A stretch of DNA of 64,000 nucleotides from Phormidium tenue FACHB-1052 (GCF_014696675.1 NZ_JACJQN010000004.1:62001-126000); one strand, 5' to 3'. Shown: positions 36,252 to 44,806, counted from the first letter of the stretch. Numbers and translations: made by a program. The notes: generated by a model from the sequence alone, not told the origin.

Positions 36252-38801
36252 TCATCGTCCTCGCTGCTGTTGCTGCTGCTGATTAGGCCGATCTGTCTGT
36301 TTTTCTTTCGCAACGATTGCTAGATCAACCTCTTTCTGAAACACCATCTGCCGCCCTATTCTCCACTCAGTATCGGTGTCCTCGCGCTCGTGCTTGGATG
36401 CGTAGGAGTAGACTTTCGTTGAGGTCTTTCCCCGTGATACCTGAACCAATGAAAAATCCCTGCCCCGCCCCTGGGTGAGCACAAACCCGTGGCGCACTTC
36501 CTTATGCTTTGCCTCACTGGGAGTAAGCGCATAGGCAAGCGTAAGACTTTTGTAGTGCCTGAGATTAAGGAGCCTCGTCTTTCCACTATCAAGCCGTATC
36601 ACCGCAACCTTGGTGAGTGGCTCCAGGCGCTCAATGGTGGCCGTGTTCCCTTTTGTAACTCCGTAGGTGGGTGATGTCTCCTGGAACATCACGCGATCGC
36701 CCACACGAACGTACCCAGCCTTTGTCTTTATCGCCGTATCCGACAACGCCCCGGCCTGGCGAAGTCTTGCTTGGGCCATGGTGTTTAAGGTCGCTGCCTC
36801 TTCCTTGGTATCGACAGTGATGAGGTTGTCTTTAGGAGAAGCGATCGCTTGAGCCAACCAGTCAGCGATTAGTTGCGCCTGTGCCTCCTCTCTGGTTTCT
36901 GAGAGATGAAAGAGCGTCTCGTCCCGCAGTAAATTAGCCACCGTGGCTACCTTGCCAGTGCCAATACCCTGCACTAAATCTCGTGATAGTGACGGATCCT
37001 GCCGCTTAATCTCGGTCAGAGTAGTAGCTGAGGATGAAATCTTCTGGGCCAGAGCTTTGAAGGCACCACTGTGCTCAAAGGCCTGAGGCGCTTTAACGTC
37101 ACCGCTAATGATGAGCTTCCCACCAGCGCGGCGTACCTCCTTAACCAACCGAAGCATCTGGGCTGCACTTAATGCCTGCGCCTCATCGACCATAACTACG
37201 GTTTTGCGCGAAAGCGGATCCTTCGCAAAGGAGCGGCTCCCGTATCGCCGCTTACCTTCCCTCGCCCGATCAATCTCATGAAAGAATTTGTAGACCGTAA
37301 TGCTTCGCGCCACTTCTCCGTACAAGAGTTTTGAGAGTACCCCTGGCGATTCCAGTCCTGATTCCTTTAATCGCTCCGCGCCCTGTCCCGACTGTGATAC
37401 CGCAATCACGATGTAGCCACTATTCCGGTATGCCTTGGCAGCCGCAATGAGCGTTTGGGTTTTCCCGGTGCCGGAGATGCCGCTTAGCACCTTGAGTTTT
37501 CCTCCTTCTGTGAGCGCATGGAGGGCTCGCCGCTGTTCCACACTCAATTGCTCACCGGTTCCCGCTCGTTCCACCTGCCGGTGCGACACACGCATTCCAG
37601 GAGTGACAGCCAATTTAGTAGCCTGACTAAGGAGCGACTGCTCCAGGCAATAGAGCCGCTTGAAGGTAAATCGTTCCTCATCATTCTTGACTACCCCGAT
37701 GGACATCACCTGCCGGTGCTTCAGGCACGTATCGGTAAGCCGTAAGACATCAATGCTGTGTAGCCCTCGGGTTTGGGCCGCAACCGCAATCGCAGCTACC
37801 AAATCTCTGCGGCTAAAGTGGCTCTGGTGTACGGCGACTGTTCGCCGCGCTTCTCGCAGTGTGCGCCACTCCTGAAACCGCTGCCACAAGGTGATCTGCT
37901 CTTTCCCTTCCGAAATAATGAGCCTCGTAGCCCTACGCTGGCTTAGTCCATGCTGGGCCGCGACCTCTTGCCACACCTGGAATAGCTCATCCCGTGGCGG
38001 AACATACCCCTTCTTCTCTCGGGTCATATAGGCAACCGCCTGGGCTTGCGCCGCTGTGGACGGAGCCTGCGCTTCAATTGCTCTACGACGGCTCGACCAG
38101 AGATTCATAAGCGTTTGGTATCGCCCCTCGGTGCGAGAAAACCCCGCTAGTTCAAACCAACTCTGACAACGCTCTAGATCAAGACCAAGCTCTGCTTGAA
38201 GGAGTGCTGATAGCTCACTCCGGTAGAGGGCACCTGCTGCCATCTTGTGTTGGTAGAGCACCCGCGAGTCTATGGGGCCTGTCACTCCATCACGAGTCAC
38301 TCCATCGTTAAGCACCAGCGCATGGGTGTGGAGATTTGGCTCCCCTGCGCGATTTGAACCATGTTCAAAATAGGCAACCGTGAGCCCTGCTAATGGCGCA
38401 TCGTCGGTGAGAAGTCGGGTGTGGCTCTCAAGGTATGCGATCGCAGCTTCTACCGCCTGGTGGTGAATACGCTCTATAGCAGCACGGTGTGCCGGATCCG
38501 TTACAACCCATAATATCGAAATACTCTTAGGTAGGGTGAAGACCAGATCCCACCCTGGCACACGCCGCTTGCCTCCTGCATTACCAACGAGCTTTGATTC
38601 ATGATCAGGCGAAAACCCATCGAACAACGCAAAAAACGCTGCACGATTCACTGCGCCGAAGAGGCCAAGTTGCTTCGCACCGCTTCCACCCCACACTGCC
38701 GGTGGCTCTCCAGGCAAAGCGCTCGATGCTTCATAAGAAGACTGCGCGAGGTTCACATAATAGTACTTACTCTTACGACCCATCTTTGCAATTGAAAGCA
38801 T
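36252..38801 (-). CDS. MobF-family relaxase/helicase (TrwC/TraI-like)
   Basis: 849 residues. N-terminal TrwC relaxase domain: catalytic tyrosines in KSKYYYVNLAQ (residues 13-15) and the metal triad at H147 (YFEHGSN), H158 and H160 (NLHTH). A helicase domain follows with Walker A GISGTGKTQT near residue 440 and Walker B VVMVDEAQAL near 535. The C-terminus ends in a glutamine run. MobF relaxases nick oriT, stay covalently bound and unwind the strand during transfer. It is shorter than F TraI and close to TrwC in length. It is separated from the coupling-protein cluster by the STAND-iolB-GT2 cargo. Confidence 0.92.
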   Translation of the reverse strand: MLSIAKMGRKSKYYYVNLAQSSYEASSALPGEPPAVWGGSGAKQLGLFGAVNRAAFFALFDGFSPDHESKLVGNAGGKRRVPGWDLVFTLPKSISILWVVTDPAHRAAIERIHHQAVEAAIAYLESHTRLLTDDAPLAGLTVAYFEHGSNRAGEPNLHTHALVLNDGVTRDGVTGPIDSRVLYQHKMAAGALYRSELSALLQAELGLDLERCQSWFELAGFSRTEGRYQTLMNLWSSRRRAIEAQAPSTAAQAQAVAYMTREKKGYVPPRDELFQVWQEVAAQHGLSQRRATRLIISEGKEQITLWQRFQEWRTLREARRTVAVHQSHFSRRDLVAAIAVAAQTRGLHSIDVLRLTDTCLKHRQVMSIGVVKNDEERFTFKRLYCLEQSLLSQATKLAVTPGMRVSHRQVERAGTGEQLSVEQRRALHALTEGGKLKVLSGISGTGKTQTLIAAAKAYRNSGYIVIAVSQSGQGAERLKESGLESPGVLSKLLYGEVARSITVYKFFHEIDRAREGKRRYGSRSFAKDPLSRKTVVMVDEAQALSAAQMLRLVKEVRRAGGKLIISGDVKAPQAFEHSGAFKALAQKISSSATTLTEIKRQDPSLSRDLVQGIGTGKVATVANLLRDETLFHLSETREEAQAQLIADWLAQAIASPKDNLITVDTKEEAATLNTMAQARLRQAGALSDTAIKTKAGYVRVGDRVMFQETSPTYGVTKGNTATIERLEPLTKVAVIRLDSGKTRLLNLRHYKSLTLAYALTPSEAKHKEVRHGFVLTQGRGRDFSLVQVSRGKTSTKVYSYASKHEREDTDTEWRIGRQMVFQKEVDLAIVAKEKQTDRPNQQQQQQRGR

Positions 38802-39098
38802 GACAAAACGTTTTGGTAATTTCCCACGATTCTAATGCTCGCTGCTAGAATGAAAGCGTTTCTGTGATGCTTACTTTTGCCTCGATATTACTTGCCTCAT
38901 TCGAGAGGAATCCGTTCTCAAAAAGCATCACTAGCCTTGGTTCCGCTTAGATATTCCTCTCAGCAATTCCCAGGATTTTTCCTGAGAATTTTCCTCTACT
39001 GGTTCACGTTTTGGTTTGAAAGAAGTTTCTTCGCATGGAGGTGAAGGAAAACAACAGGGGTCTTTGTTCCACAAGGATGTGGTCAGGATTCCGTTTTA
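38802..39098. other. Candidate transfer origin (oriT) region
   Basis: 297 gene-free bases between the relaxase gene (leftward) and the small rightward genes, the usual place of oriT in MobF plasmids. It holds an inverted repeat GTGATGCTT/AAGCATCAC (38864-38872 and 38923-38931) and a second, TCTCAG/CTGAGA (38958-38963 and 38982-38987). No known nic consensus is visible, so the assignment is positional. Confidence 0.45.
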
Positions 39099-39425
39099 AT
39101 GGAGAAAAAGATGGACATAGAAACAGCAACGATCATGCACCGGACTCTGATTTTTGGAGCTGGAATGATTGTTGGAATAATACTTCGGTGGTGTATGCCG
39201 CACTGGTTTTCTCGGTGGTCAAGACGCTTTCGTAGCATTGCGCGAAGCGTTTTCCCCGGAAGAAGCCTACGAGGTATTGAACGACGCATTGATTCGCTGA
39301 CGGAACGCTCAACACGAATAAACTCTGATATCGACGATATGAAGAGACTTCTTGTAAGGCTTCTTGATGCGGATACAAAAAAAGTTGCTACCCCATATAA
39401 AAATGGAATAGCAACTCAGCAATAA
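39099..39425 (+). CDS. Small single-pass membrane protein, first gene of the leading region
   Basis: 108 residues. One membrane helix (TLIFGAGMIVGIILRWCM) near the N-terminus is followed by a very basic juxtamembrane stretch and a helix likely to form a coiled coil (RIDSLTERSTRINSDIDDMKRLL). No recognised family. A second in-frame ATG at 39111 is possible. It is the first gene rightward of the candidate oriT and is followed by a Rho-independent terminator. Confidence 0.55.
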   Translation: MEKKMDIETATIMHRTLIFGAGMIVGIILRWCMPHWFSRWSRRFRSIARSVFPGRSLRGIERRIDSLTERSTRINSDIDDMKRLLVRLLDADTKKVATPYKNGIATQQ

Positions 39426-39431
39426 CCCCAA

Positions 39432-39469
39432 GAGCTATCAACTGACCCACAGTTGGTAGCTCCCTTTTT
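39432..39469 (+). terminator. Rho-independent terminator
   Basis: GAGCTATCAACT pairs with AGTTGGTAGCTC (one wobble) around a short loop, followed by CCTTTTT. It ends the 108-residue gene unit. Confidence 0.7.
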
Positions 39470-39484
39470 AATACAGGAATTACT

Positions 39485-39658
39485 ATGGACGATACGAAAT
39501 TATTTGAAGCATTGCAAAGGATTCTTTGCTACCTCGCAGACGACTTGGATGAGTACGAATTTGCGCGGTGTGAAGGAACTACCTCTGAGAATCACATCGG
39601 AGAATCGCTGCTAATCCTGCTTCGGTTCTTAACGAACCAGGCAATCGGTACTGCCTAA
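39485..39658 (+). CDS. 57-residue hypothetical protein
   Basis: ATG at 39485 to TAA at 39656-39658. The product is acidic and helical (MDDTKLFEALQRILCYLADD, then a C-terminal helix SLLILLRFLTNQAIGTA). A weak upstream site (ACAGGAAT) supports the start. It lies alone between two hairpin structures, like the neighbouring small genes. No family recognised; very small acidic proteins encoded beside oriT are often anti-defence factors, but I have no motif for that here. Confidence 0.5.
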   Translation: MDDTKLFEALQRILCYLADDLDEYEFARCEGTTSENHIGESLLILLRFLTNQAIGTA

Positions 39659-39673
39659 TTAATTCACTCTCAG

Positions 39674-39732
39674 GGAAATAGCGAGCAAGCGAGGCCGGTA
39701 AAAACTACCTCCTCCTTCGCTATTCCCCACAG
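39674..39732 (+). other. Long branched hairpin upstream of the J-domain gene
   Basis: GGGAAATAGCGA at the left pairs with TCGCTATTCCCC at the right (one bulge); inside is a smaller stem GGTA/TACC. No T-run follows directly. It could be a terminator, an RNA leader, or a single-strand promoter hairpin active on transferred DNA. Confidence 0.45.
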
Positions 39733-39753
39733 ACCAACAACACAAACGCAAAC

Positions 39754-39800
39754 GGGGCTTTCACTCTTTAACCGGAGTGGATGCCCCATTTTTATTTTTG
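39754..39800 (+). terminator. Hairpin followed by T-rich tract
   Basis: GGGGC pairs with GCCCC, with inner CACTC/GAGTG, followed by ATTTTTATTTTTG. It lies just before the J-domain gene, so it ends upstream transcription or regulates that gene. Confidence 0.6.
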
Positions 39801-39817
39801 ATCTCAAAGGAAATTTT

Positions 39818-40336
39818 ATGAACAAGAACTTCAGTACAAATTACTTCGTTGGTGCAACCACTGTCGAAGAAATAAAAGCTCGCTACCGTCGCCTCGCAAT
39901 GGATCTCCACCCTGATCGGGGCGGTGACGCTGAAGCAATGAAAGTGCTTAACCGTGAGTACCACGAAGCACTCCGAAAGTGTCACGGCACCACAGCACAT
40001 AAAACCGCCGGAGGAGGAGAAGGTGAACACACCTACTACTACAACGAAGCGGTCGAGCAGGCAGTCATAGACAAGCTCACTGAGATCCTTGGCCTAAGCC
40101 TCCCCAACATTCGAGTCATGTTGGTTGGCACCTGGATATGGGTGGACGGCGAGACAAAACCAGTCAGAGACAGCCTTAAGTCCCATGGCCTCCGGTGGCA
40201 CCACAAGCGCGAGATGTGGTACTGGCACGCAGGTTCCTACCACAAACGGCAAAGCCCCGGCGACTTTAACGAACTCGCAGCGAAGTACGGCTATCGCGAG
40301 TTTGAGAGCAACAAGCGCCAGAAGCTCGAAGCCTAA
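39818..40336 (+). CDS. J-domain (DnaJ-like) protein with a C-terminal KTPR/JDP extension
   Basis: 172 residues. Residues about 5-60 form a J-domain: helix II EEIKARYRRLAMDLHPDRGGD contains the HPD tripeptide that stimulates DnaK-type ATPases. The C-terminal part contains a domain with KSHGLRWHHKREMWYWHAGSYHK, a pattern seen in stand-alone J-domain proteins of phages and plasmids. It could recruit host Hsp70 for plasmid replication or to unfold a host protein. The start is well placed 10 bases after AAAGGAAA. It is flanked on both sides by hairpin-T tract structures. Confidence 0.82.
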   Translation: MNKNFSTNYFVGATTVEEIKARYRRLAMDLHPDRGGDAEAMKVLNREYHEALRKCHGTTAHKTAGGGEGEHTYYYNEAVEQAVIDKLTEILGLSLPNIRVMLVGTWIWVDGETKPVRDSLKSHGLRWHHKREMWYWHAGSYHKRQSPGDFNELAAKYGYREFESNKRQKLEA

Positions 40337-40371
40337 ACAAATAAACCCAACCCAAAAAACGAGTAACCGAG

Positions 40372-40418
40372 GGCGAGGCAGTCTGCTGTTCGATGCAGAT
40401 TGTCTCGCTCTCTTTTTG
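40372..40418 (+). terminator. Strong Rho-independent terminator after the J-domain gene
   Basis: GAGGGCGAGGCAGTCTGC pairs with GCAGATTGTCTCGCTCTC (few wobbles), followed by TTTTTGT. The stem length and T-run make this a clear terminator. Confidence 0.75.
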
Positions 40419-40437
40419 TAGAGAAAGGAGAGCACCT

Positions 40438-40890
40438 ATGACAACGAATAAACCAAAAAGAGACACCACTCTTATAGAGAGCGATCTACGACAGTTTACC
40501 GGCACCGCTCGGTACTGGCGAAGTGGCAGTCCCTTCCACCCGTTCTTATACACCGACGGAGTGCAACATGTAGCCAGCCACGGCGAAGCCTACTGGCTCC
40601 TTGATCTTATTGCTTCATGGCAAATAGAGCCTGAAGTAAGAAACGATCCAATGCTTCTTGAAATGCAGTTTTGGACGCTCACGGTACACGAGAATTCATC
40701 AGCGGTTGCTATCTGTGAACGAGATTCAGACGACGTGGTGGTGAGACAGAGGATCCCATACACCGACTTTCCACTGAAAGAGATTCGGCTCTACCTCGCT
40801 CACATGGAGAATTACTGGAATCATGCCGTAGAGGATGGGCCACGCAGCAACGCTAACTACGGAATACTCCTTTTACCAAGCGAGTATTAA
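40438..40890 (+). CDS. DUF6876-like plasmid protein
   Basis: 150 residues. The pattern LRQFTGTARYWRSG, then FLYTDGVQHVASHGEAYWLLDLI and a C-terminal helix LKEIRLYLAHME matches a family of plasmid-encoded proteins that I know as DUF6876; its function is undescribed. I start at ATG 40438, 6 bases after AAAGGAGAG, rather than at an earlier in-frame ATG that lies inside the preceding terminator. No signal peptide or membrane helix. Confidence 0.72.
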   Translation: MTTNKPKRDTTLIESDLRQFTGTARYWRSGSPFHPFLYTDGVQHVASHGEAYWLLDLIASWQIEPEVRNDPMLLEMQFWTLTVHENSSAVAICERDSDDVVVRQRIPYTDFPLKEIRLYLAHMENYWNHAVEDGPRSNANYGILLLPSEY

Positions 40891-40897
40891 CCACCCC

Positions 40898-40930
40898 AAA
40901 GCCGCCCTTTGTGAAAAGGCGGCTTTTTTT
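40898..40930 (+). terminator. Rho-independent terminator after the DUF6876-like gene
   Basis: AAAGCCGCC pairs with GGCGGCTTT around a CTTTGTGAAAA loop, followed by a run of seven T. A clean intrinsic terminator that isolates the following structured region from upstream transcription. Confidence 0.85.
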
Positions 40931-40987
40931 GTGTCTGTGAGCGTCTGCTCCGAAACACACTTCAAATCACCGTTTCAAAAAAAGTTA

Positions 40988-41016
40988 TTGCACCCTCGCT
41001 CAAATTTCATTATTTC
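40988..41016 (+). promoter_or_regulatory. Possible sigma-70 promoter of the structured RNA
   Basis: TTGCAC (40988-40993), a 17-base spacer, then TATTTC (41011-41016). The match to consensus is fair at -35 and weak at -10. It lies just after the terminator and just before the structured stretch. Confidence 0.4.
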
Positions 41017-41039
41017 GGCGAGTGAAGCTGCGCTCTTTC

Positions 41040-42040
41040 GCTAAACACAGTGAAGAAGTGCACGTCATGTAGAGGGTAACGGCAACACTTCGGTTTAAGG
41101 GACTAACCACCCCGAAATAAAAGAAGACAGGTAGCCACCTGTACCGTTGTCGAAACTCTTTGAGCTGGATGCAGGGAGATCTGCTTGTCCAGTTCAAGGG
41201 AGGCTCGGTTGAGTAATTCTTTTTTCGTAGAGAAAAAAGCGCAATCCAACTGTTCTATCCCATCTCTTATACACAGGTTTTTTCAAAGGAAGTAGGGCGA
41301 CCGAGACAGACCTCACTAAAAAGGTGAGGCCGTACAGAAGAAAGTGGGTGATGTTGGCAGTAGCTAACTAATCCCCATAGGGGGGCTTGGCCTAACTGCT
41401 GCTGAAAACGCAGCATATGGTGGGCAACCCTATCCGGCGCAGGGAGTTTGGCGCTTCAGCGATGACGCCAATCGGAGAAAGACACCTCCGGCGTTCGTCA
41501 GAAATGACGACGGCGAATAGCTCAACTGTGAAAGGGGTGAAAACCCTTGCCGGTAAGTTTGTGGAGAGACGATGCCGAACCGTGGAAAAGGCGCTACATG
41601 GTAATTCGTGGTCACTTCTGCCTTCCGCACGAGGAAACCTGAAATGGGAGCGGATTCAATTCGCCCGTGTAGTAATAGCCCTGTGGATAGCAATCCACTA
41701 CCAGCGTGACTTCTCAAGCAATCTTCTGTGCTAATCGGGGAAAGTCTGGCATGCCGGATGGTGGCTCATTCGGTGCCTGAGAAATTGTCACTCAGGTGAT
41801 TCAAATTGACCAGACTGGGAGTGTGGAGCAAGTAGGTGCTTGGCCAATACGGACAAGGTGTATGCGGGGCAAGGCAGTCCCAAAGACATTCATACTGTTG
41901 TATCTCTATGGATTGAGTTGGTGACTCCGATCCAGCAACAGGATGACTACGAAAGCTCTGAGGAGGTTTTACCTCTCTACATGACGAACTTTTTTTGTGG
42001 GCTAGCCGGTGGGTCTGAAATACAGCCCAGCGGCTAGCTA
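41040..42040 (+). ncRNA. Candidate large, highly structured non-coding RNA (~1 kb)
   Basis: About 1000 bases with no convincing gene on either strand but many stable stems on the + strand: ACAGGT-AGCC-ACCTGT (41127-41142), a nested stem (41162-41195), CCTCAC/GTGAGG (41311-41329), two GAAA-capped hairpins (41496-41509 and 41533-41548), GTGGAT-AGCA-ATCCAC (41683-41698), a multibranch domain closed by GTCTGG/CCAGAC (41744-41815), and a final stem GCTAGCC/GGCTAGC (42001-42038). The density of stems and GNRA loops resembles large ornate RNAs (GOLLD, ROOL and ARRPOF classes) or an intron without protein. I could not match it to any class. An intrinsic terminator precedes it. Confidence 0.5.
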
Positions 42041-42440
42041 CTACTTCGTGCAGCTTTGTAACTGACTTGTAAACAACGATGGTTTTTTCAATGCGCTAAA
42101 AAATAATAATAAGCACTCGCTTTTCTAGCAACTGTTACAGCTTATGGAAGGTGGGCGCGGCGGTTTTTCTGCGCGGCCCTTCGCTTGAGCAGCTGTCGCT
42201 ATGTCGATGTTGATGATCACATCCATCGTCGTCGTTGTCGTGCGCTCGCGGAGAGAGCTTGCCCAAAGGTTAGAAACGTCGACCGACGCCGCACAAAAAA
42301 TGCGAGAAGGGTTTGTAAGAAACGATAGCGCTGCAAGAAGAAGAAGGATTCACACACGAAGGGTTTTGGCTTTGCGGACTGAGCCTTTAATCAGTCCGTT
42401 CCTTCCTACCCAAGAGTGCTCACTTTGTGGAGGCTTATAG

Positions 42441-43067
42441 GTGATGAAACATGCCGTGCCAACACTCGGATTCTTTCTACGGCGGATAGCGATCGATTAC
42501 ATGCGCTACGGCTACTACCGATGGGCAATGCGTTTTATTCCACCTGAGCGCGATCCGCAAAAGCTCGATGCCAAATTGATTGACGCTTACGGCGTCACTG
42601 CCTGCCGAACCACCCGGATGCGACAGCGGCGACGGGGCCTAGCTGTCGTGCAGTACGTCCGGTGGGAGCACACCTTTGTACTGCTTGCTACCGAGGGCAC
42701 GCATGAGCAGTTTGATAGGCTCCGCAGCTACGATGCCAGAGAAGCCCCGCTCCATATTGGGGCATATACGATTGGATACCGCTCCTCTCAAGGAGTCGTC
42801 GTTGTTCAGGTGAGGCAGCAAGTGTGGCTCGCTCTTTCAAAGCGCATTCACCTACACGCCCTAGGCGATCGCGCTGCTATGGAAACGAGGATTAACTCCC
42901 TCCCCTTCTATCGCTTCCCAGGAGTGGTTGGGCAGCTTCGGGATTTAGTGAAGTCGATCAACCAAAGACGACGCGTGGCAGGGCTCCCTTTAATCGTCAT
43001 CAATTGTGGAACTCGGTGGGATCCCCAGTTCTTGAACAATCGGCCATCCCCACTGATCGTGGAGTGA
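42441..43067 (+). CDS. Hypothetical protein, basic, overlapping radC at the 3' end
   Basis: 208 residues, strongly basic, no family recognised. Parts look structured (WEHTFVLLATEGTHEQFDRL, APLHIGAYTIGYRSSQGVVVVQVRQQVWLALSKRIHL). The site GGAGG at 42429-42433 is 7 bases from the GTG at 42441 and 10 from the following ATG. The last 78 bases overlap the convergent radC. The overlap and strong start site suggest it is real. An upstream open frame (42201-42440) would be coupled to it but has no support. Confidence 0.6.
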   Translation: MMKHAVPTLGFFLRRIAIDYMRYGYYRWAMRFIPPERDPQKLDAKLIDAYGVTACRTTRMRQRRRGLAVVQYVRWEHTFVLLATEGTHEQFDRLRSYDAREAPLHIGAYTIGYRSSQGVVVVQVRQQVWLALSKRIHLHALGDRAAMETRINSLPFYRFPGVVGQLRDLVKSINQRRRVAGLPLIVINCGTRWDPQFLNNRPSPLIVE

Positions 43068-43949
43068 TGAGTGATCCTCTCCAGTGTTCTCTTGCGGGCA
43101 CTCCTGCCAAAGGGAAGTGGTTTGCCGTAAGCTCTGAAACTTGCCATCTCCCAAAATAAGATGGTCAAGCACGGGTACGCATAAGATTTTGCCGCACTCA
43201 AGCAGCTGTCTGGTAAGGGCAAGATCTTCAGGACTCGGCTCCAGAGCACCCGAAGGGTGGTTGTGAGCCACAATGATTCGCACGGCTCGATGCCGGAGCG
43301 CTTCCCCGAAGATATCTCGTGGATGAGCAAGAGTCTCTGTTTGAGTACCGATGGTCAGAACGCGCTTAGCGAGAAACTGGTGCCTGATATTGAGCATAAG
43401 CACCGCAAACCGCTCCTCTGTTTCCCACATCAGATCGTGAGAAAGCAGGGAAGCCGCCACGTTCGGATCGTCAACACGGCTTCGCACCGGAGTGGGCTGG
43501 ATGAAAGCTCGCTTTCCCAATTCAATCGCGGCAATTATTACCGCCGCCTTCGCTGGCCCGACCCCGCGCACGACCAAAAGCTCTTCCATCGTGAGATGCT
43601 GTAACCTTCTGAGTGCATCTTCGCCTGCTTGGCTTAACTCCCCCAAAATGGAACGAGCTAAGTCGACTGCTGAAAGCCCCGTGCTGTGGTGTCCGGTGCC
43701 AAGCAAGATTGAGAGTAGCTCGGCGGTTGAGAGTGCTTTAGGCCCGTGGGCTGCGAGCCGCTGCCGAGGGCGATCCTCCTCGTACATGTCTTGAATACGA
43801 AGGGTCTGCTCCCGTGGCTCTGGAAGAAAATCGGTGGCAGCGTAGCGAATACTCTCTTCAGATAAATCCCCTTCTTCTTCTCCAAAGAAGGAGAGCTGAG
43901 ACCATTCCTCACCTTGCCCATCTTCGTCTGGTGCCAACGGTTCTGGCAT
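42990..43949 (-). CDS. radC: RadC family JAB/MPN-domain protein
   Basis: 319 residues. The N-terminal helix-hairpin-helix part (PRQRLAAHGPKALSTAELL, then VRGVGPAKAAVI) is followed by the JAMM metalloprotease-like domain with VAHNHPSGALEPSPED, giving the H-x-H...S...D zinc pattern. Plasmid and phage RadC proteins are common and are not needed for DNA repair; the role is unsettled, though they often lie in anti-restriction regions. The N-terminal 60 residues are an acidic extension absent from chromosomal RadC. It is convergent with the preceding hypothetical. Confidence 0.88.
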   Translation of the reverse strand: MPEPLAPDEDGQGEEWSQLSFFGEEEGDLSEESIRYAATDFLPEPREQTLRIQDMYEEDRPRQRLAAHGPKALSTAELLSILLGTGHHSTGLSAVDLARSILGELSQAGEDALRRLQHLTMEELLVVRGVGPAKAAVIIAAIELGKRAFIQPTPVRSRVDDPNVAASLLSHDLMWETEERFAVLMLNIRHQFLAKRVLTIGTQTETLAHPRDIFGEALRHRAVRIIVAHNHPSGALEPSPEDLALTRQLLECGKILCVPVLDHLILGDGKFQSLRQTTSLWQECPQENTGEDHSSLHDQWGWPIVQELGIPPSSTIDDD

Positions 43950-44077
43950 ATAGGTAGGTTAAGAATTCCTGTGAACGGAATAGCTATAAACCTCTTACTA
44001 AGAGCGGTTACTATCAAACTTTGGCCTTTTGTCCTAGATATTTTTAAGACTAGACGACAGGAACGCATGAGCCCGAA

Positions 44078-44806
44078 TCATTTTTTGGCCAGATAGATCT
44101 GGAGACGCGGAGTCCGATTGAGAGAATGTTCGCGTACAACACTTTGGTACACTCCATTCTTGGCGCTCAAAATTACGGCGATGTGGCGGTCGGGATGGAG
44201 GGCTAGTAACCCACGTAAGAACGCGACCAACATGCCTGGTGAGAGCCGACTCTGGGGCCGCGCCATTACGGCAAGACGATTAAACGCAGTGACCCCCGTA
44301 ATAAGCGTGGTTGCCGGGTGACGGAGCTCATCTTCACCCGGTCGGTATAGCTGGTGGCTGACAACATAGAGCATCGACCCTTTCGAGAACGCTGCTGCCT
44401 CGTCGAGGGACACCGATTTACCTACAACCTGTTTCAGTTGATTAGCAAAGGTAAAACCTTGCTTGGTTAGATATCGGCGGAGCGTATCCTGAGAGATGTC
44501 TGACCGAAGAGCACGCCGCACAACCTGGAGGAGATCAGGGAAGGTCCAAAGGAAGTTGGGCTTATTTTTCCTTTCAGTAATCGCCTGCACGATGCTTGGG
44601 AGCAGATCGCGCTCTCCAAGTTTTTGAGGACGACCTACCGGTTGCTTTGAGGGGGCGATCGTACTCCGTTCGGGGACAAGTGTCCCCCCCGATAGCAAAA
44701 CCTCAATAACCGAATCGCTATCAAGAGCGAGTTGCCGACAGATCTCAGGGGTGGAAAGCCCCTGCTGTCGAAGAGTTAAAACTGCGTGCTGAAGCGCTAC
44801 TTTCAT
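44078..44806 (-). CDS. Hypothetical DNA-binding protein with homeodomain-like HTH
   Basis: 242 residues. The N-terminus LQHAVLTLRQQGLSTPEICRQLALDSDSVIEVL fits a recombinase/transposase-type helix-turn-helix, and a second helical domain (about 85-130, DLLQVVRRALRSDISQDTLRRYLTKQGF) resembles winged-helix domains of IS630-type transposases, but no catalytic DDE residues follow. It is probably a regulator rather than a transposase. It lies just left of the replication origin and could be a copy-number or partition regulator. The exact family is not recognised. Confidence 0.6.
   Translation of the reverse strand: MKVALQHAVLTLRQQGLSTPEICRQLALDSDSVIEVLLSGGTLVPERSTIAPSKQPVGRPQKLGERDLLPSIVQAITERKNKPNFLWTFPDLLQVVRRALRSDISQDTLRRYLTKQGFTFANQLKQVVGKSVSLDEAAAFSKGSMLYVVSHQLYRPGEDELRHPATTLITGVTAFNRLAVMARPQSRLSPGMLVAFLRGLLALHPDRHIAVILSAKNGVYQSVVREHSLNRTPRLQIYLAKK

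Noticed and set aside
41417..42037. Open frames of 65-105 codons inside the structured region, both strands
   Set aside because: Poor ribosome-binding sites, overlapping on both strands, low-complexity or Arg/Pro-rich products, and the stems explain the base composition better.
41040..42040. Group II intron, group I intron or RNase P RNA
   Set aside because: The first bases resemble a GUGC start and one stretch recalls the RNase P GGAAAGUC box, but I see no domain V hairpin with its AGC triad, no intron core for group I, no reverse transcriptase or homing gene, and no full RNase P signature.
42201..42440. 79-codon open frame before the 208-residue hypothetical
   Set aside because: Poly-Val then poly-Arg product with no ribosome-binding site and no family features; kept only as a possible coupled leader.
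44078..44806. IS630-type transposase
   Set aside because: Helix-turn-helix domains fit, but no DDE catalytic residues or terminal inverted repeats were seen.
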